From assembly GCF_036711975.1 (NCBI RefSeq), contig NC_091975.1, positions 5,644,501-5,708,500 of the forward strand: a DNA stretch of 64,000 bases, written 5' to 3'. Below the pieces are notes generated by a model that saw nothing but the letters and a program-made list of their open reading frames with translations, ran no database searches and was not told the origin of the DNA. Of the stretch, positions 38,255-51,311 are shown one piece after another. A program made the position numbers and the translations under genes. Numbering within the stretch: position 1 is the stretch's first letter; every line of letters starts with the position of its first letter. The DNA comes from Onthophagus taurus (taxonomy: Eukaryota; Arthropoda; Insecta; Coleoptera; Scarabaeidae).

Positions 38255-39584
38255 ATGGAGTTAAAACGTGTATTTTTGATATTAATACTTATTTATTTTG
38301 GGATTTGTGAAGAAATTGGTGAAAATTTGAATGAAAATGAATTAATTTTGGTTGAAATTGTAAGTTTTTTTTTGGGTTATTCATAAATTATTTTTTTTAA
38401 TTAAGTTGTTTAGACATGGAGCCAGAACAACATATAAATTTTATCCAACTGATCCTCATCGAAACAAATCATTTTATCCTTATGGATTAGGAGGTTTAAC
38501 TAATGTAATAAATATATAAAATTAATTAAATCATTTAATTAAAATAATTTTTGTAGGAAGGAAAATTAGGGGTTTACAATCTTGGGTTGGCTTTAAAAAG
38601 CACTTATGATTCATTTTTAGGGAATTTTTATCACGAGGATTTAATCGAATTAAGAAGTACTCACTTTACAAGGACTCAATCGAGTGGATTATTAGTTTTA
38701 GCAGGGATGTTTCCTCCTAACTCAGAGGAGAAATGGCACCCAACCTTAAATTGGCAACCAATTCCTATCGTGGTAAAACCTAAAGACGAGGAAGATGTAA
38801 ATTTTTATTATCTTTCATTAAATTTTTAGTATAATTTTTTAATTTTAAGCTTTTAAGTGCAACAGTTTGCCCTTATAAATCGAAAATGTGGAATAATCTC
38901 CCATCTATACAAGAAGTTCAAGAAAAATTTATTACCCCTTATATGGAAACATTCAAATATATCGAAAAGCACTCAAAATTTCAAATAAGAAATCCCCACG
39001 ATGCTATAGAAATGTATTTTATACTTTCAACAGAATCGGAACAAAATCTCACATTGCCCGATTGGACGAAGTCGATTTATCCAGAACCACTCACATCAAT
39101 AGCATCTCAAGTGTACGGTTATTGGAGTTATGGGGAGGATTTAAAAAAAATTAATATCGGTTATTTTTTAAAAAAGATTCTCAACGATTTCGACCAAAAA
39201 ATTAATTCTACTTTGAAACCAAAATCAAGAAAGATGTTTTTATACTCGGGTCACGAATCAACGTTAGGTTATGCGTTGGATGGTTTAAATCTTTTCGATT
39301 CCAAACCTTATATCCCTCCCTATGCAAGTGCAATTATCTTTGAATTAACAAAAAATAATAAAGGAAATCATTTCGTTTCTGTGAGTATCTTAAAATAATT
39401 TTAAATGATTTTTTTTATTAATGATTTATTTTTTTAGGTGAAGTATTTAAATGATGAAATTAAAACTTTAAAGATCCCTAATTGTGGGATTAATTGCCCG
39501 ATTGAGAAGTTTAAGGAATTATACAAAGATTTAATTCCCGATATTGATTTCAAAACGATGTGTAATAAAGATGTATTTACTTAA
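38255..39584 (+). CDS. Venom/prostatic-type acid phosphatase (373 aa)
   Basis: Five exons, all phase 0: 38255-38359, 38406-38504, 38557-38796, 38850-39380 and 39438-39584 (1122 nt). Residues 1-18 are a signal peptide. The histidine-phosphatase motif LFRHGART sits at 36-43 with catalytic His39; the acceptor after 38405 (TTAAG) was chosen because it restores this motif. The proton-donor region is YSGHESTLGYALDGL at 280-294, with His283-Glu284 in place of the His-Asp of mammalian prostatic acid phosphatase. I recall HE in insect venom-type members too. Paired cysteines lie near the C-terminus (NCGINCP). The family hydrolyses phosphate monoesters at acid pH and is secreted or lysosomal. The stop overlaps the stop of the convergent DM4/DM12 gene. 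Confidence 0.93.
39425..39430 (-). terminator. Candidate poly(A) signal of the DM4/DM12 gene
   Basis: AATAAA on the minus strand, about 150 bases past the stop at 39577. It sits inside the last intron of the plus-strand acid phosphatase gene. Confidence 0.4.
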
Positions 39585-40442
39585 AAATCGATATCATATC
39601 AAGAATAGCATTTCCATATGGACATCTTGGATAAAGCGAAACGCAATCAACTCCGTAATAACCAGCTTGTTGAGCGTTGACGTATTCTTGGTCTAAATCA
39701 GGATCAACTTCTCCATCACCGTAATCGGGACTAAAAATAAATTAAAAATTAAATTAAATAAATTTCTTTTGATTACTTACGATAAAAAAATGTGTAAAAG
39801 CCTCCCATATAGTCCATTAGCGTTATGATTTAATGGATGGACTGCGTTATCGCAGATACTTCTTAGAAGGCATTGATGTCCGTTGAATCCATATCTATAA
39901 AACAAAAGTATTCAATATAAAATTTGTATGAAATTCTATATCAATAACGTCCTTTAAATCCAAAGGAAAATATCGACGGACGGGAAAACTTTATCCGATT
40001 ACTTTATTGAAAATACGCAAGAAAATATATCGCGGATTATATTTCCGTACTTATCTAATATGGATTCCAAACCCAAATACGCCGCCATTCGGTCACTGAT
40101 CCTATCTCCCTTTTCAAGGGATCTCTTCTCTTGAGATCGCGTTATTATCGGTGGCCACGTTTGCAACTGCGTAATGTTCTGGGCTTGCGGATATTGAAAT
40201 TGCAAATTTAATGCGCACGCCATCGATTGCTTTAATCCTAAAGGTACGGGCCAAGATACACCTACAACAATCTAACCCAAAAAATAAGAAACTAAAAGGA
40301 TATTAAAAAACTTTTTTACCTTTACTTGTCCCCCCAATGGATACACTAAATATCGCTTAGATCTCGTTAATAACTTATTCGATTCCTCCCCATTAACACG
40401 AATTATTAAAAAAATTGTTAGTAACTTGGATAAATGAAACAT
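39577..40442 (-). CDS. DM4/DM12-family secreted protein (203 aa)
   Basis: Four exons: 40320-40442, 40051-40271, 39781-39894 and 39577-39730 (612 nt). Residues 1-18 are a signal peptide (LLTIFLIIRVNG). SKRYLVYPLGG follows at about 29-39, resembling the RKRR-type processing site and FP(G)GS start of this arthropod family, then VGVSWPVPL. The conserved C-terminal domain contains LESILDKYGFNGHQCLLRSI, then LYGRLLHIFLSP and a final Cys pair in YYGVDCVSLYPRCPYGN. The acceptor at 40272-40273 was chosen over one ten bases downstream because the latter brings a stop into frame. The family is of unknown biochemical role and usually secreted. The stop interleaves with that of the convergent acid phosphatase gene. 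Confidence 0.92.
39736..39741 (+). terminator. Candidate poly(A) signal of the acid phosphatase gene
   Basis: AATAAA on the plus strand, about 150 bases past the stop at 39584. It lies within the last intron of the minus-strand DM4/DM12 gene. Confidence 0.4.
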
Positions 40443-43400
40443 CGTGTAAGTTTTGTTACTATTTAAAGTATCATTTTAGATGCACACGAAACGTTAAGAA
40501 TAACGGTGCTTATTAACAAATAGGTGTGAAAATTTTAAATGTATACATAACTCATTTTATGTTTGAATTTTTCGGTTTATGCTTCGATTACTTGCAGGAT
40601 TTGACCTCAATTGCCCTTTCACAGGAAATAAAAAACTTGACATGGCGTAGCCTTAATGGAGTAGAATTTAAGGGAATACAAAAGAAACGCGAATAATATC
40701 GTGTACATCCATCTGGCAACGCCATCTGAAAACCATTATCCCGTCCTGGAATCATTCTTCTTCTTGACAAAAGTCGTTTTCGCGTGACGGTTTCGAAAGC
40801 AGTTCCGGTGTTTCCGTTTGATTCGAGGACGGAATAATTAAAGTCGCGTCTTTAAACATCGTTCGGAATTAATTATAATTGTTTGGGTTCGCAGTCTGTT
40901 TGAGGTTAAACGAACGCCATAAATTATGGGAAAGCTGTTGCCTTCCGAAACCAACGGTACGAAGCTTTCGGGTTGCTTTTGGGGGCTCGACAAGAAATTC
41001 TATGTAAGGGTTGACAGGGTGTCCAAAAGGATTTATCTTCGCCGAATCCTTCCAAATACAGTTCGCATAAACAAAATTAACCGTCAATAGATAACGAGTT
41101 GCGTCGATGGAAAAAATCGAAAAACGAAATTTACGGCCTCTTTACAATCTACGCGAAACGGGAGGGAACAAAAAACGGAGACTCAGATAAAGCCGGCGGG
41201 TTCCATTTCCGGTATCCCTCCTGCGCGACAATAGAGGCGTAAAGTTACCGGTGCCCCTGACAGACGTTTAATCATAGCGCCCCCGTGACGTATCCACTAA
41301 AACTTCCTCAACGCGAAACGTACCGCAAAAAGGAGGGGAACTACAAGTTACGACTCTTTAGGATTGTGTGTCGGGAAAACTAACACGAACCCTTTTCCAA
41401 CGAGAAAAGAAACGTGTTTTCTCGGTTAAATCCACCAACTACCTCTACAATACCACGACTGCATCTTAAAGTATTGACCCGAAGAAAATCCAGTAACAAA
41501 GATAACAAAGGAAACGCCCAATTTTTCTAACGGTCAATTTGAAGAGACACTCTTCCACCTTTTTCCTAGGAATATAAATAGTTTCACTTAGTTTACGGGA
41601 CAAAGGAAATGCAGCGATTTCCCCGAACAAAGATATCTATCATCGTCCCATCTCGAAACTATACCTACAACGACAATTACATTTAGACGTGGTCCTATAC
41701 TCCACCGTTCCACGTCCGTCCTTGATTGCGTTCATTAGGCGAAGGACATAATCATCTAAAACCCTTATTGGTACACGTCCGCACGCACTCACCCGAATAA
41801 TAATCTCGCGAAATACAAAAAAGACACTATTAGGTGGCTCGTACAAAGCAATTACTTCAAAGCCGGAAAATCGCTTCGAGACACGATTGGCACGTATACC
41901 GCTTCCCTTTTAACTTTTACGGTATTAAAGTGGCCACTTCAATTGTCCCCGACCATTGTAATTGCCCTCACGTCGACTCGCCATCGCGTGGAAATGTAAA
42001 TACCCATTTAATCTGCATCGAAACAACTTGCTGGTGTACTATTTTAATAACTACAGGCTCAATTTTAACCATATTTGTTTCATAAGAATTAAAATGTGAA
42101 ATTTAATACAAAAATTACTTAATCGATTACAATCTTCTAGAGTGAACCTTAGTTTTGTGAAGAGGTTATGAATTTAGAACTACTTTCGAAAAATACACTG
42201 AAGTCAACTCCAGAACAAAAGCTTTAAAAAGAGAAGATTGGAGTAAATTCATCACCGATATGGACTATGACTTGTATGGAACCAGTATGTGCAAACACAC
42301 TGAAATAACAACACACATTATTGAAACTGTGTGCACAAGAACTATTACCGAGATAGAGGAAGTCAAAGAAAAATTGGAAAACTAAAAACTTTAAAAGTAA
42401 AAAGAAAATTGCTCAAATATACAAGTTCTAACGAACGAGTGAAGATCAGAGCATGGAATTTCAGACTTGACAATCTTAGACTTGTTGGGAATGGCTAACA
42501 ATTAATTTTGATGATGTCAAAATCTTTGTGGCTACTTCAACTTTTACTGTATATATAATAGTATATATAAATTAATGTGGTTTGATTGCCCTACTATGTT
42601 AATAAATCTTATCAACTTCGTAGAAAACAAGTTTTGCTTAGCATAAAACATGAAGCTTTATTCAAGATGAAAAATTAATGAATGACGTGTAAATTATACC
42701 CACCATGACCTTTCAGATAGATTAATCTATAAACGAATTCATAAATTAATCTATAAATGAATCAAAATAATTCTAAATAAATGCAATTTATGGCCGGTTG
42801 AAACGCATTTTCGCTTAATGTTTACAACACGCATACTTGTAAGTTAAAGATAACGTCTTTCAATGTTTTCTTGCGTGATTTAACTTTACAGTTATATTTG
42901 ACAAAGTGTAGTTGTTCACAAGTACTATGAAAATCCTTAAACATCTTGGAAACTTAAACGAACTTCACCCACGAAAATTATGAACCATTAATTTACATTG
43001 TGGAAAGTCGAGAAACGGCTCCTTTTGCACCAGATTTAGCACATCTCGAGCAATATATAGCAAAGGCCTATAAAAACGCGAGGGTAAAGCAAGGTGTGAC
43101 GCATATAAAGTTTTTATTGTTATTTCGGTGTTGGAGGCGACACGACTTTTACGGCTTAATATTTCATCCGGCGGTAGGGCGAAAGAGTAACCTATAAGGG
43201 ATCCACGGGGTGGCGAAATACATTTCGAAACAATTTAAATATTGCCCGTAAATAAAATCGGAAAAAAGAAAATACAATTTCTGCTTAGCTATCATTAGAG
43301 TTGGGGAAATTTTCAGGGTAAAACGAACTGTTCTCACATTCTAGTAATTAATATTCACCGTGAATTTTAACCATTCATCACGAACCCGGCGGCAATTATC

Positions 43401-45190
43401 GGAATTATTGTCCGGGCACAGCCAGAATCCTGTCAATATTCGCACCGTAAATCACCACCTCTCTGTATACCATAGAAAAATCGATCGAAACGGTCACAAA
43501 AAAATATACAAACAACATGCCATACAGATACTAGATTGGAAATGCGAATTGAAATTACATTTAAGAGGACACTTCAATCGCGCTTATTGCTGATTATCGA
43601 TAATTGCCTTACTGTTTAATATCGCTATTATCGAGGGTACTTTGTCAATTAAGGGAGCAACAAATTACGAGTCTCTGCTAATTACGGGAAACGGCTAGAA
43701 TATGCGAGCGGCGGATTATAAAAAAAAGGCTCGACCCTAATTTGAATACAAACGGGATTAGAACCGACGGCCCGGGCGAAAATAATTAATTAATTAATTA
43801 AAGAAGAGCTGGCGTCGCGGGGTCAGCTCACAATTTAATTATCTAGCTTCAGTTAAAATCTGCGTCGCGACGCTCTTTACGTTAAGTAGGTAGATGCGGT
43901 AAAAATAAAACGTTTTCTAGCCGCCGCAGCGCTCTATATTATCCACAAGCAAAATTTTCGCACCATTTTATATTATTTTATGCTCATCCCTATTATTATT
44001 TCGACGTAAGCCGACAACCCAGCGCGAAAACAACTTTTATTTTTATTTCATTTACTCGTTAAAGCCGTTTTTATGCAAGCATTAAAAAAACCTTTTGAAA
44101 ATCAAACATACAAACATTCGAAATGTTTGATTTCGACCACATTCGGCACAAACTATAAGCAACACGGGGACTGATTTAATAAACAAACTTCAGCACCGTT
44201 CGGTATTTCAAAATTACCGCAGTCGGGGGCGAGTTTTAATTGAATTAGGCGCGCTTGTGATCATAGAGTAGGTTTCGTTAGAAGTAGGAATCAAAAGTTT
44301 CAGGAAATGCGACATTTATAACTGAATGAAAATTATATTCAAACATAGCGTTTTGTTGTAAAAATTTCATTAAAAAATAATGATGAAAATATGGTAATTT
44401 TTATGTAATAAATGTTTAAAATATTAATGAATAATTATCATTTGGTTTCGGTGGAGCACTTTCAGCACATCGAACGATTTTCAATACATCACCATGCTAC
44501 GATTTACGATGTAATAATCCAGAATAAATTGCTTACTTTATAGCTATAAATCATCTCCGTGGGGGGTTGATTCATAATTTTTTCTTTGCACCATAGCGTT
44601 GTAAATTCTTTTTTGAACATTTCAGATTTACATTTCAAGATTAAATGATAATCTTGCGATTATATTCTAGGGTTACATCTTTTGACAAATTACGTATACA
44701 AAGCAGTGTTAAAACGGCAAGAATCCCGGCAAGTTAGATTACACTTTTGACGCAATCTCCAAGGAATCTTAATGTACATCTAAACCGGGGGCGTCGCGGC
44801 ACGTCCCCAACGGGGGAACGACTTTAAACGTCAACCATAAAATCCGGGTGTAATCCCGCTAAAGCAGTAGTAGTAACGCGATACCGTCCAAACAGTATCA
44901 ATTTCCAGGCTTTTCTCGCACCTGTCCGTTGCCGCTTACTCGATAATAGATTATCGATTAAACTGACGTGCTTGCTCCTCGCTCGCTTAACTTCACCTCC
45001 TTCGGTTCCTTCTCCCACGATACAAAAAAATCGATGTATATGCTTGAGAACAACGACGCCCTGTTGTTGCTTGGTCGTCGTTATAGCACGTGACGAAACC
45101 CGGAATGCACCACAGAAGCTGATGATGTAGTTCCGGGCTTGACGCCTCGTGACGAATTGCCTCTCATTATTCGTGCGTCTCGACGGGTTT
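40443..45190. other. Intergenic DNA
   Basis: About 4.7 kb. Apart from the possible retroelement relic at 42161-42385 and a short (TTAA)n-like run at about 43781-43801, nothing is recognised. The minus-strand frame at 44824-45195 (123 codons) has no domain and ends inside the first satellite copy, so it is not called as a gene. Confidence 0.5.
42161..42385 (+). pseudogene. Possible non-LTR retroelement coding relic
   Basis: An open stretch of 74 codons between stops, without an ATG. It includes KREDWSKFITDMDYDLYGTS and ends EEVKEKLEN. Its composition and the acidic W...F...L pattern resemble the region between endonuclease and reverse transcriptase in jockey- or RTE-type elements. No catalytic motif is present, so the assignment is tentative. 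Confidence 0.3.
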
Positions 45191-47786
45191 TCCAAAAGTA
45201 TGTACTTAGCAATCTACGCGTTACAACGGCGGAGATACTTGAAAAGATACTAAAGAAGGTATTGTGTTAACAGCCAGCTCGTAGATATCAACTCAAATAT
45301 GTCAAAATCTTTTTTTTCATTTTGGCGGAGGTGCCGGATAATTAACTTTTTTATTTAATTGCTACAAAAAAGTTTTAAAGCAAAAGTTGTGGTAAATTTT
45401 ATTCTAAACAATATTGTTCTGTTTCAATATTGCACTCAAAGCTATAGATGTTGAGAAAAATACGAAAATATGAAATTTAGATAAATTGGTGTAGATAAAA
45501 ATGTTAACCAAGGATTTCCAAAAGTATATATTTAGCAATCTACGCGTTACAACGGCGGAGATGCTTGAAAAGATACTAAAAAAGGTATTGTGTTAACAGC
45601 GAGCTCGTAGATATCAACTCAAATATGTCAAAATCTTATTTTTCGTTTTGGCGGAGGTGCCGGGTAATTAACTTTTTTATTTAATTTCTACAAAAAAGTT
45701 TTAAAGCAAAAGTTGTGGTAAATTTTATTCTAAACAATATTGTTCTGTTTCAATATTGCACTCAAAGCAATAGATATTGAGAAAAATACGAAAATATGAT
45801 AATTAGATAAATTGGTGTAGATAAAAATGTTAACCAAGGTTTTCCAAAAGTATATATTTAGCAATCTACGCGTTATAACGGCGGAGATACTTGAAAATAT
45901 ACTAAAAAAGGTATTGTGTTAACAGCGAGCTCTAGATATCAACTCAAATATGTCAAAATCTTTTTTTCATTTTGGCGGAGGTGCCGGAAAATTAACTTTT
46001 TTATTTAATTTCTACAAAAAAGTTTTAAAGCAAAAGTTGTGGTAAATTTTATTCTAAACAATATTGTTCTGTTTCAATATTGCACTCAAAGCTATAGATA
46101 TTGAGAAAAATACGAAAATATGATAATTAGATAAATTGATGTAGATAAAAATGTTAACCAAGGTTTTCCAAAAGTATATATTTAGCAATCTACGCGTTAT
46201 AACGGCGGAGATACTTGAAAATATACTAAAAAAGGTATTGTGTTAACAGCGAGCTCTAGATATCAACTCAAATATGTCAAAATCTTTTTTTTCATTTTGG
46301 CGGAGGTGCCGGATAATTAACTTTTTTATTTAATTGCTACAAAAAAGTTTTAAAGCAAAAGTTGTGGTAAATTTTATTCTAAACAATATTGTTCTGTTTC
46401 AATATTGCACTCAAAGCTATAGATGTTGAGAAAAATACGAAAATATGATAATTAGATAAATTGGTGTAGATAAAAATGTTAACCAAGGTTTTCCAAAAGT
46501 ATATATTTAGCAATCTACGCGTTACAACGGCGGAGATGCTTGAAAAGATACTAAAGAAGGTATTGTGTTAACAGCCAGCTCGTAGATATCAACTCAAATA
46601 TGTCAAAATCTTTTTTTTCATTTTGGCGGAGGTGCCGGAAAATTAACTTTTTTATTTAATTTCTATAAAAAAGTTTTAAAGCAAAAGTTGTGGTAAATTT
46701 TATTCTAAACAATATTGTTCTGTTTCAATATTGCACTCAAAGCTATAGATGTTGAGAAAAATACGAAAATATGATAATTAGATAAATTGGTGTAGATAAA
46801 AATGTTAACCAAGGTTTTCCAAAAGTATATATTTAGCAATCTACGCGTTATAACGGCGGAGATACTTGAAAAGATACTAAAGAAGGTATTGTGTTAACAG
46901 CGAGCTCGTATATATCAACTCAAATATGTCAAAATCTTTTTTTTCATTTTGGTGGAGGTGCCGGGTAATAAACTTTTTTATTTAATTTCTACAAAAAAGT
47001 TTTAAAACAAAAGTTGTGGTAAATTTTATTCTAAACAATATTGTTCTGTTTCAATATTGCACTCAAAGCTATAGATGTTGAGAAAAATACGAAAATATGA
47101 AAATTAGATAAATTGGTGTAGATAAAAATGTTAACCAAGGTTTTCCAAAAGTATATATTTAGCAATCTACGCGTTATAACGGCGGAGATACTTGAAAAGA
47201 TACTAAAGAAGGTATTGTGTTAACAGCGAGCTCGTATATATCAACTCAAATATGTCAAAATCTTTTTTTTTCATTTTGGCGGAGGTGCCGGGCAATTAAC
47301 TTTTTTATTTAATTTCTACAAAAAAGTTTTAAAGCAAAAGTTGTGGTAAATTTTATTCTAAACAATATTGTACTGTTTCAATATTGCACTCAAAGCTATA
47401 GATATTGAGAAAAATACGAAAATATGATAATTAGATAAATTGGTGTAGATAAAAATGTTAACCAAGGTTTTCCAAAAGTATATATTTAGTAATCTACGCG
47501 TTATGACGGCGGAGATACTTGAAAAGATACTAAAGAAGGTATTGTGTTAACAGCGAGCTCGTAGATATCAACTCAAATATGTCAAAATCTCTTTTTTGTT
47601 TTGGTGGAGGTGCCGGGTAATCAACTTTTTTATTTAATTTCTACAAAAAAGTTTTAAAGCAAAAGTTGTGGTAAATTTTACTCTAAACAGTATTGTTCTG
47701 TTTCAATATTGCACTCAAAGCTATAAATGTCGAGAAAAATACGAAAATATGAAAATTAGATAAATTGGTGTAGATAAAAATGTTAA
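45191..47786. repeat. 326-bp satellite, eight tandem copies
   Basis: Units starting TCCAAAAGTAT begin at 45191, 45517, 45843, 46167, 46492, 46818, 47144 and 47471. The steps are 326, 326, 324, 325, 326, 326 and 327 bp. Differences between copies are mostly single substitutions and length changes in T runs. Each unit carries GGAGGTGCCGG, GTTTTAAAGCAAAAGTTGTG and AACAATATTGTTCTG, and the last includes the palindrome AACAATATTGTT. The last copy ends at about 47786. No protein is encoded. Confidence 0.97.
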
Positions 47787-48540
47787 TGGTGACACTCGGG
47801 ACTGTCTAAATGTTTATTTTATTAAACTAAGAGAAAGAAAATGCCTTAAATACATAATATACATGTTACTTGACTTGGCACAGTTTGCTCGTGAGACTTC
47901 GACCGAGGGCGGATCTTCATCAATCAACACCCCGGTGTTTTATCAGCGCACTGTGTCAACGTCTCGAGCGTTATGACGTTATGGCGCTTATGCCTTAACT
48001 CAACACCGCGTCACCCTCTACATTATTAACCTCGTTTGCATGTACCAAGGGGTCGCAGAACCATCGTCGTCCGACGGGATGTCGTAATACGTTTGCGCCT
48101 CGAGGCGTGAAGATGGCGAAAAATTTCGTTATCCCCGCGGTCTTTGTCAATATTTGTGGGCGGAATTACCGTTCCATCCCTGTTAAATCAAGGCGCGACA
48201 ATCGTTGGAATCGAGTGGCGCCTTTCAGCACGCCCGTTCACGCCTCCCGTAACAAATGCCAGCAATTAGCGGAAAATAGCCGATGCAAATAACAAATTGC
48301 AATCCGACTATTGTCCCCAATGACAATGAGACGTAATTTGCGAGTGGTAATTGTCCGACCCGTCCCATATGTCCCTATCCTGTCACTGACCAGAACGGTG
48401 TGGCAGAAACCTAAATAGCATATCCACGTCTCATCTTCTGCGTTTACATTAATTACTGGTTTGTATCGTTTTATACAACATCATAAATTAATTTTATTTT
48501 AAATTGTAAAATTAAAAATGTGAACATACATGCACATATA
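47787..48540. other. DNA after the 326-bp satellite
   Basis: Slightly more GC-rich than the surroundings. The frame at 48107-48292 has no recognisable domain. No gene or repeat is supported. Confidence 0.4.
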
Positions 48541-48560
48541 CCTAGAACATGAATCATTTA

Positions 48561-48880
48561 GGTTTAGCCGCATATCTCTAAAGACGGCTAAACTCGCTGA
48601 CACAAGATCTAGAACTAGAATCATTCGGGTTTAGCCATCTTGAGAGACGTGCCGCTAAACCCGAATGATTCTTGTTTTATTTGTTATTCAGCACTAGATT
48701 GTTGTATATTTTTATTGAGCTATAACGGACACTGCGTTCCCCGTATTGATCCGTTATATCAAGGTTTTACTGTAATATCAAATTATATTAACATGTTGCA
48801 TTTTATGTGGGACAAAGTAAGTACGTATACCCTGGCTTCTATAGAAATATATTTTTGTATATTGCATCTTAAGTGAAATT
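48561..48880. mobile_element. Foldback element copy C with shared flank
   Basis: Two successive palindromes: GGTTTAGCCG / CGGCTAAACTCG at 48561-48595, and TCATTCGGGTTTAGCC / CGCTAAACCCGAATGA at about 48621-48670. Then 48768-48880 matches 15771-15882 closely; both contain TTATATTAACATGTTGCATT and ATATATTTTTGTATATTG. This is the largest of the three copies of the family and best shows that the hairpin and the downstream 110 bp move together. Confidence 0.7.
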
Positions 48881-48890
48881 CACTGTATTT

Positions 48891-51311
48891 AACACTTGTA
48901 TATCTCAGATGGCAAAATGTGCCATGTCAGCTAATCTACTAATAACTTCGATCAATACTAACCAAGCATGCAAGTAAGTCGAGTGAAGACGCTTCCCAAG
49001 AGGTACCGAAAATCGCTGACGTTTAAATTCCAGTGGACATAATGTGACAACATTTATATTGACCGTTTCCTCTGAACCTAATAATACTAGTCGTACAACG
49101 TTCGTGTTTTTTATTAAATAGATTGACTATTTTTATGTATTGCTGAATAATTTTTTAATTTTAGTAATAACAACTTAATTACTCTACGCATAGTAATTAC
49201 ATGTCTACATACTAATCGATACATGTACCCTAGATCCGATGCAAATATTCTTATTACATTGTGCCGCCATGCTGCTATACAATGTCGACGTTGTCTACAC
49301 ATATTTGACGTTTGCATAGCAAACAGTGGTGTTCGAGGATCGTCTAGCGAGCTATATTCGCTGGATTTTGGCAGAGAAGGGAACGAAGCGAGAAGTTTCC
49401 TGTTGAGATCTAACTTTCAAATGAAATGACATCGCGAAAAAATGTCGAAACTGCCCGTGTTAGCTCACGATGTACATTTCGCAGTATTTTTTTTGAAACA
49501 CACAGTTTCTGTCGAGTAATTATTGTAATTACGTTCTCGTGTCGTTGCTTTAACCAAGAGTTCTCTTGATGTAATAACGTATTTCGAGTGCTGTTAAGAT
49601 TTTGAAGTGGCCTCTTCAATCTCCATTATAGATATGGAAAGCCTGCCTTAGTATTACCTTCATAAACTAACAAAAATATGGTGAAACGGACAAAGCACTC
49701 TGCATATATCGACAATAAATGTAAATTTAGGGAAATAATCCAGGGCGGTTTTGTGAATTTTCAAAAATGTCGACATCGAGTCGTAAAAACCGCGAGATGA
49801 GTGGTAATTTTCAATCGATATTTTGCATGAAATCATCCGACCGACCGTTCTGCACCCATTAATATTTCCTCTATGCGATAATATTGGCTTCCAGGTACCG
49901 TTTTATTCGAAATTTTCAGTTTCCCGTTAAGCGCGAAAACAATGCAGAATATTTCCACAATTTCCGAACGGCTGGTGAAAAATTTCGTAATATTCTATTA
50001 AAATAGGACCGCTTTTTACCGTTTTACACATTTTCATACGCGGCAGAGCTCACACCAACCGAATCGCAACATGTGTCAAGCGCGAGACACTTGAACCGGA
50101 CGATAAAATTTAGCTACAAACCATATATGGACACCATCTGTTGCAACCGGAATTAATTCAACACTCGCGTCCGTCCAAATATGGTCGTATTAAGCCATGC
50201 GAATACTACCAACTCATTTATCACGCTTTATCATAATATCAGAGGATCAATTTACATCATATGGATGACTTAATCTGAAATAAAAAAATTTTATTCTATT
50301 GATATATTCAATATAGTAGAAATATAAAATTTTTCAAACTAAAATTTTCTCTTTGAACTTGCATTGCGTAAAACCTACTTTACCCACCTCTTTGAGTGTC
50401 GGAAAATGCACGAGCTTTACAGGCGTCTGTGGAAAACGCGATCCAAAAAGTCCAATTTGCCATTTATATCCGCCCGGTGCTCCTTGCAGTTGTATATTCA
50501 AAACTCGACACCGTCCCGAAGTCGGGATTGGCAAATACGGCGCAAAATTTAAAGCAAACATACACACACACGTTTCGTCGTCGACTTGTTGCCGCCGCCT
50601 ACGTTCCTTGCAAACATCGCACCTTTATCCTACTCGTTCACGTTAACGCAGATATTTTCTGCCAGAAGATTCATCAACGAAATAAAAAAATACTTTTACA
50701 ATAAAGCTCATCATTAAGCCATATCGAATACGAAGACTCACCGAACGAACATTTATTGGAAACCCACATGAAACGTAAATCTATATCAGTATCGCGAGAT
50801 ATACACCGGGATAAACGTCCGCGTAAAACCACCGTAACTACCGACGTAAAGTCGGGTTTAGTGAGTATAAATATCGACGGGTTACTACGAATCTATGGGA
50901 ATGTTACAGGCGGACAGATCAAAGCGAACCTCCCATACAACCTCTCGTAATCAATTTGATTATTTTGTATCCATTTATAGATCCATTAAGCTACTGGGGT
51001 TAAATAAACACCATCGTTTCGCCAACAAATTAATTAATTGAAATGTAGAAATACTCTATTAATAAAACTTTACTTTAAGTAGCTACAACGCAGTTTATCG
51101 CACCTGTATAATGAAGATGATTTAAATGCATTTACGGACTATGTAATGAAGCACTTGAGAGACACAAATACAAAGTGTGTATTCCTGAGATAATTCACAA
51201 TTTTGTGTTAGACAATCTAAGGTGTTTAAGTAATGCTCTCTAACTGTTTGAAAATAAGATTTTGGTTTGTTCTTGGGCATTCTAGAGTAGTTGTCAAGAA
51301 ACATTGAATGA
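48891..51311. other. Intergenic DNA
   Basis: Overlapping short frames on both strands at 49114-49619 and 50334-50950 show no conserved motif, signal peptide or plausible exon chain. Nothing else is recognised. Confidence 0.5.

Noticed and set aside
44824-45195. 123-codon minus-strand frame beside the 326-bp satellite
   Set aside because: No domain or signal peptide, no splice partners, and its start lies in the first satellite unit. Best explained as chance.
47787-48030. Terminal inverted repeats of another transposon (GGTGACACTCGGG versus CACCGCGTCACCC)
   Set aside because: The match is short and gapped, there is no target duplication and no coding sequence between the ends.
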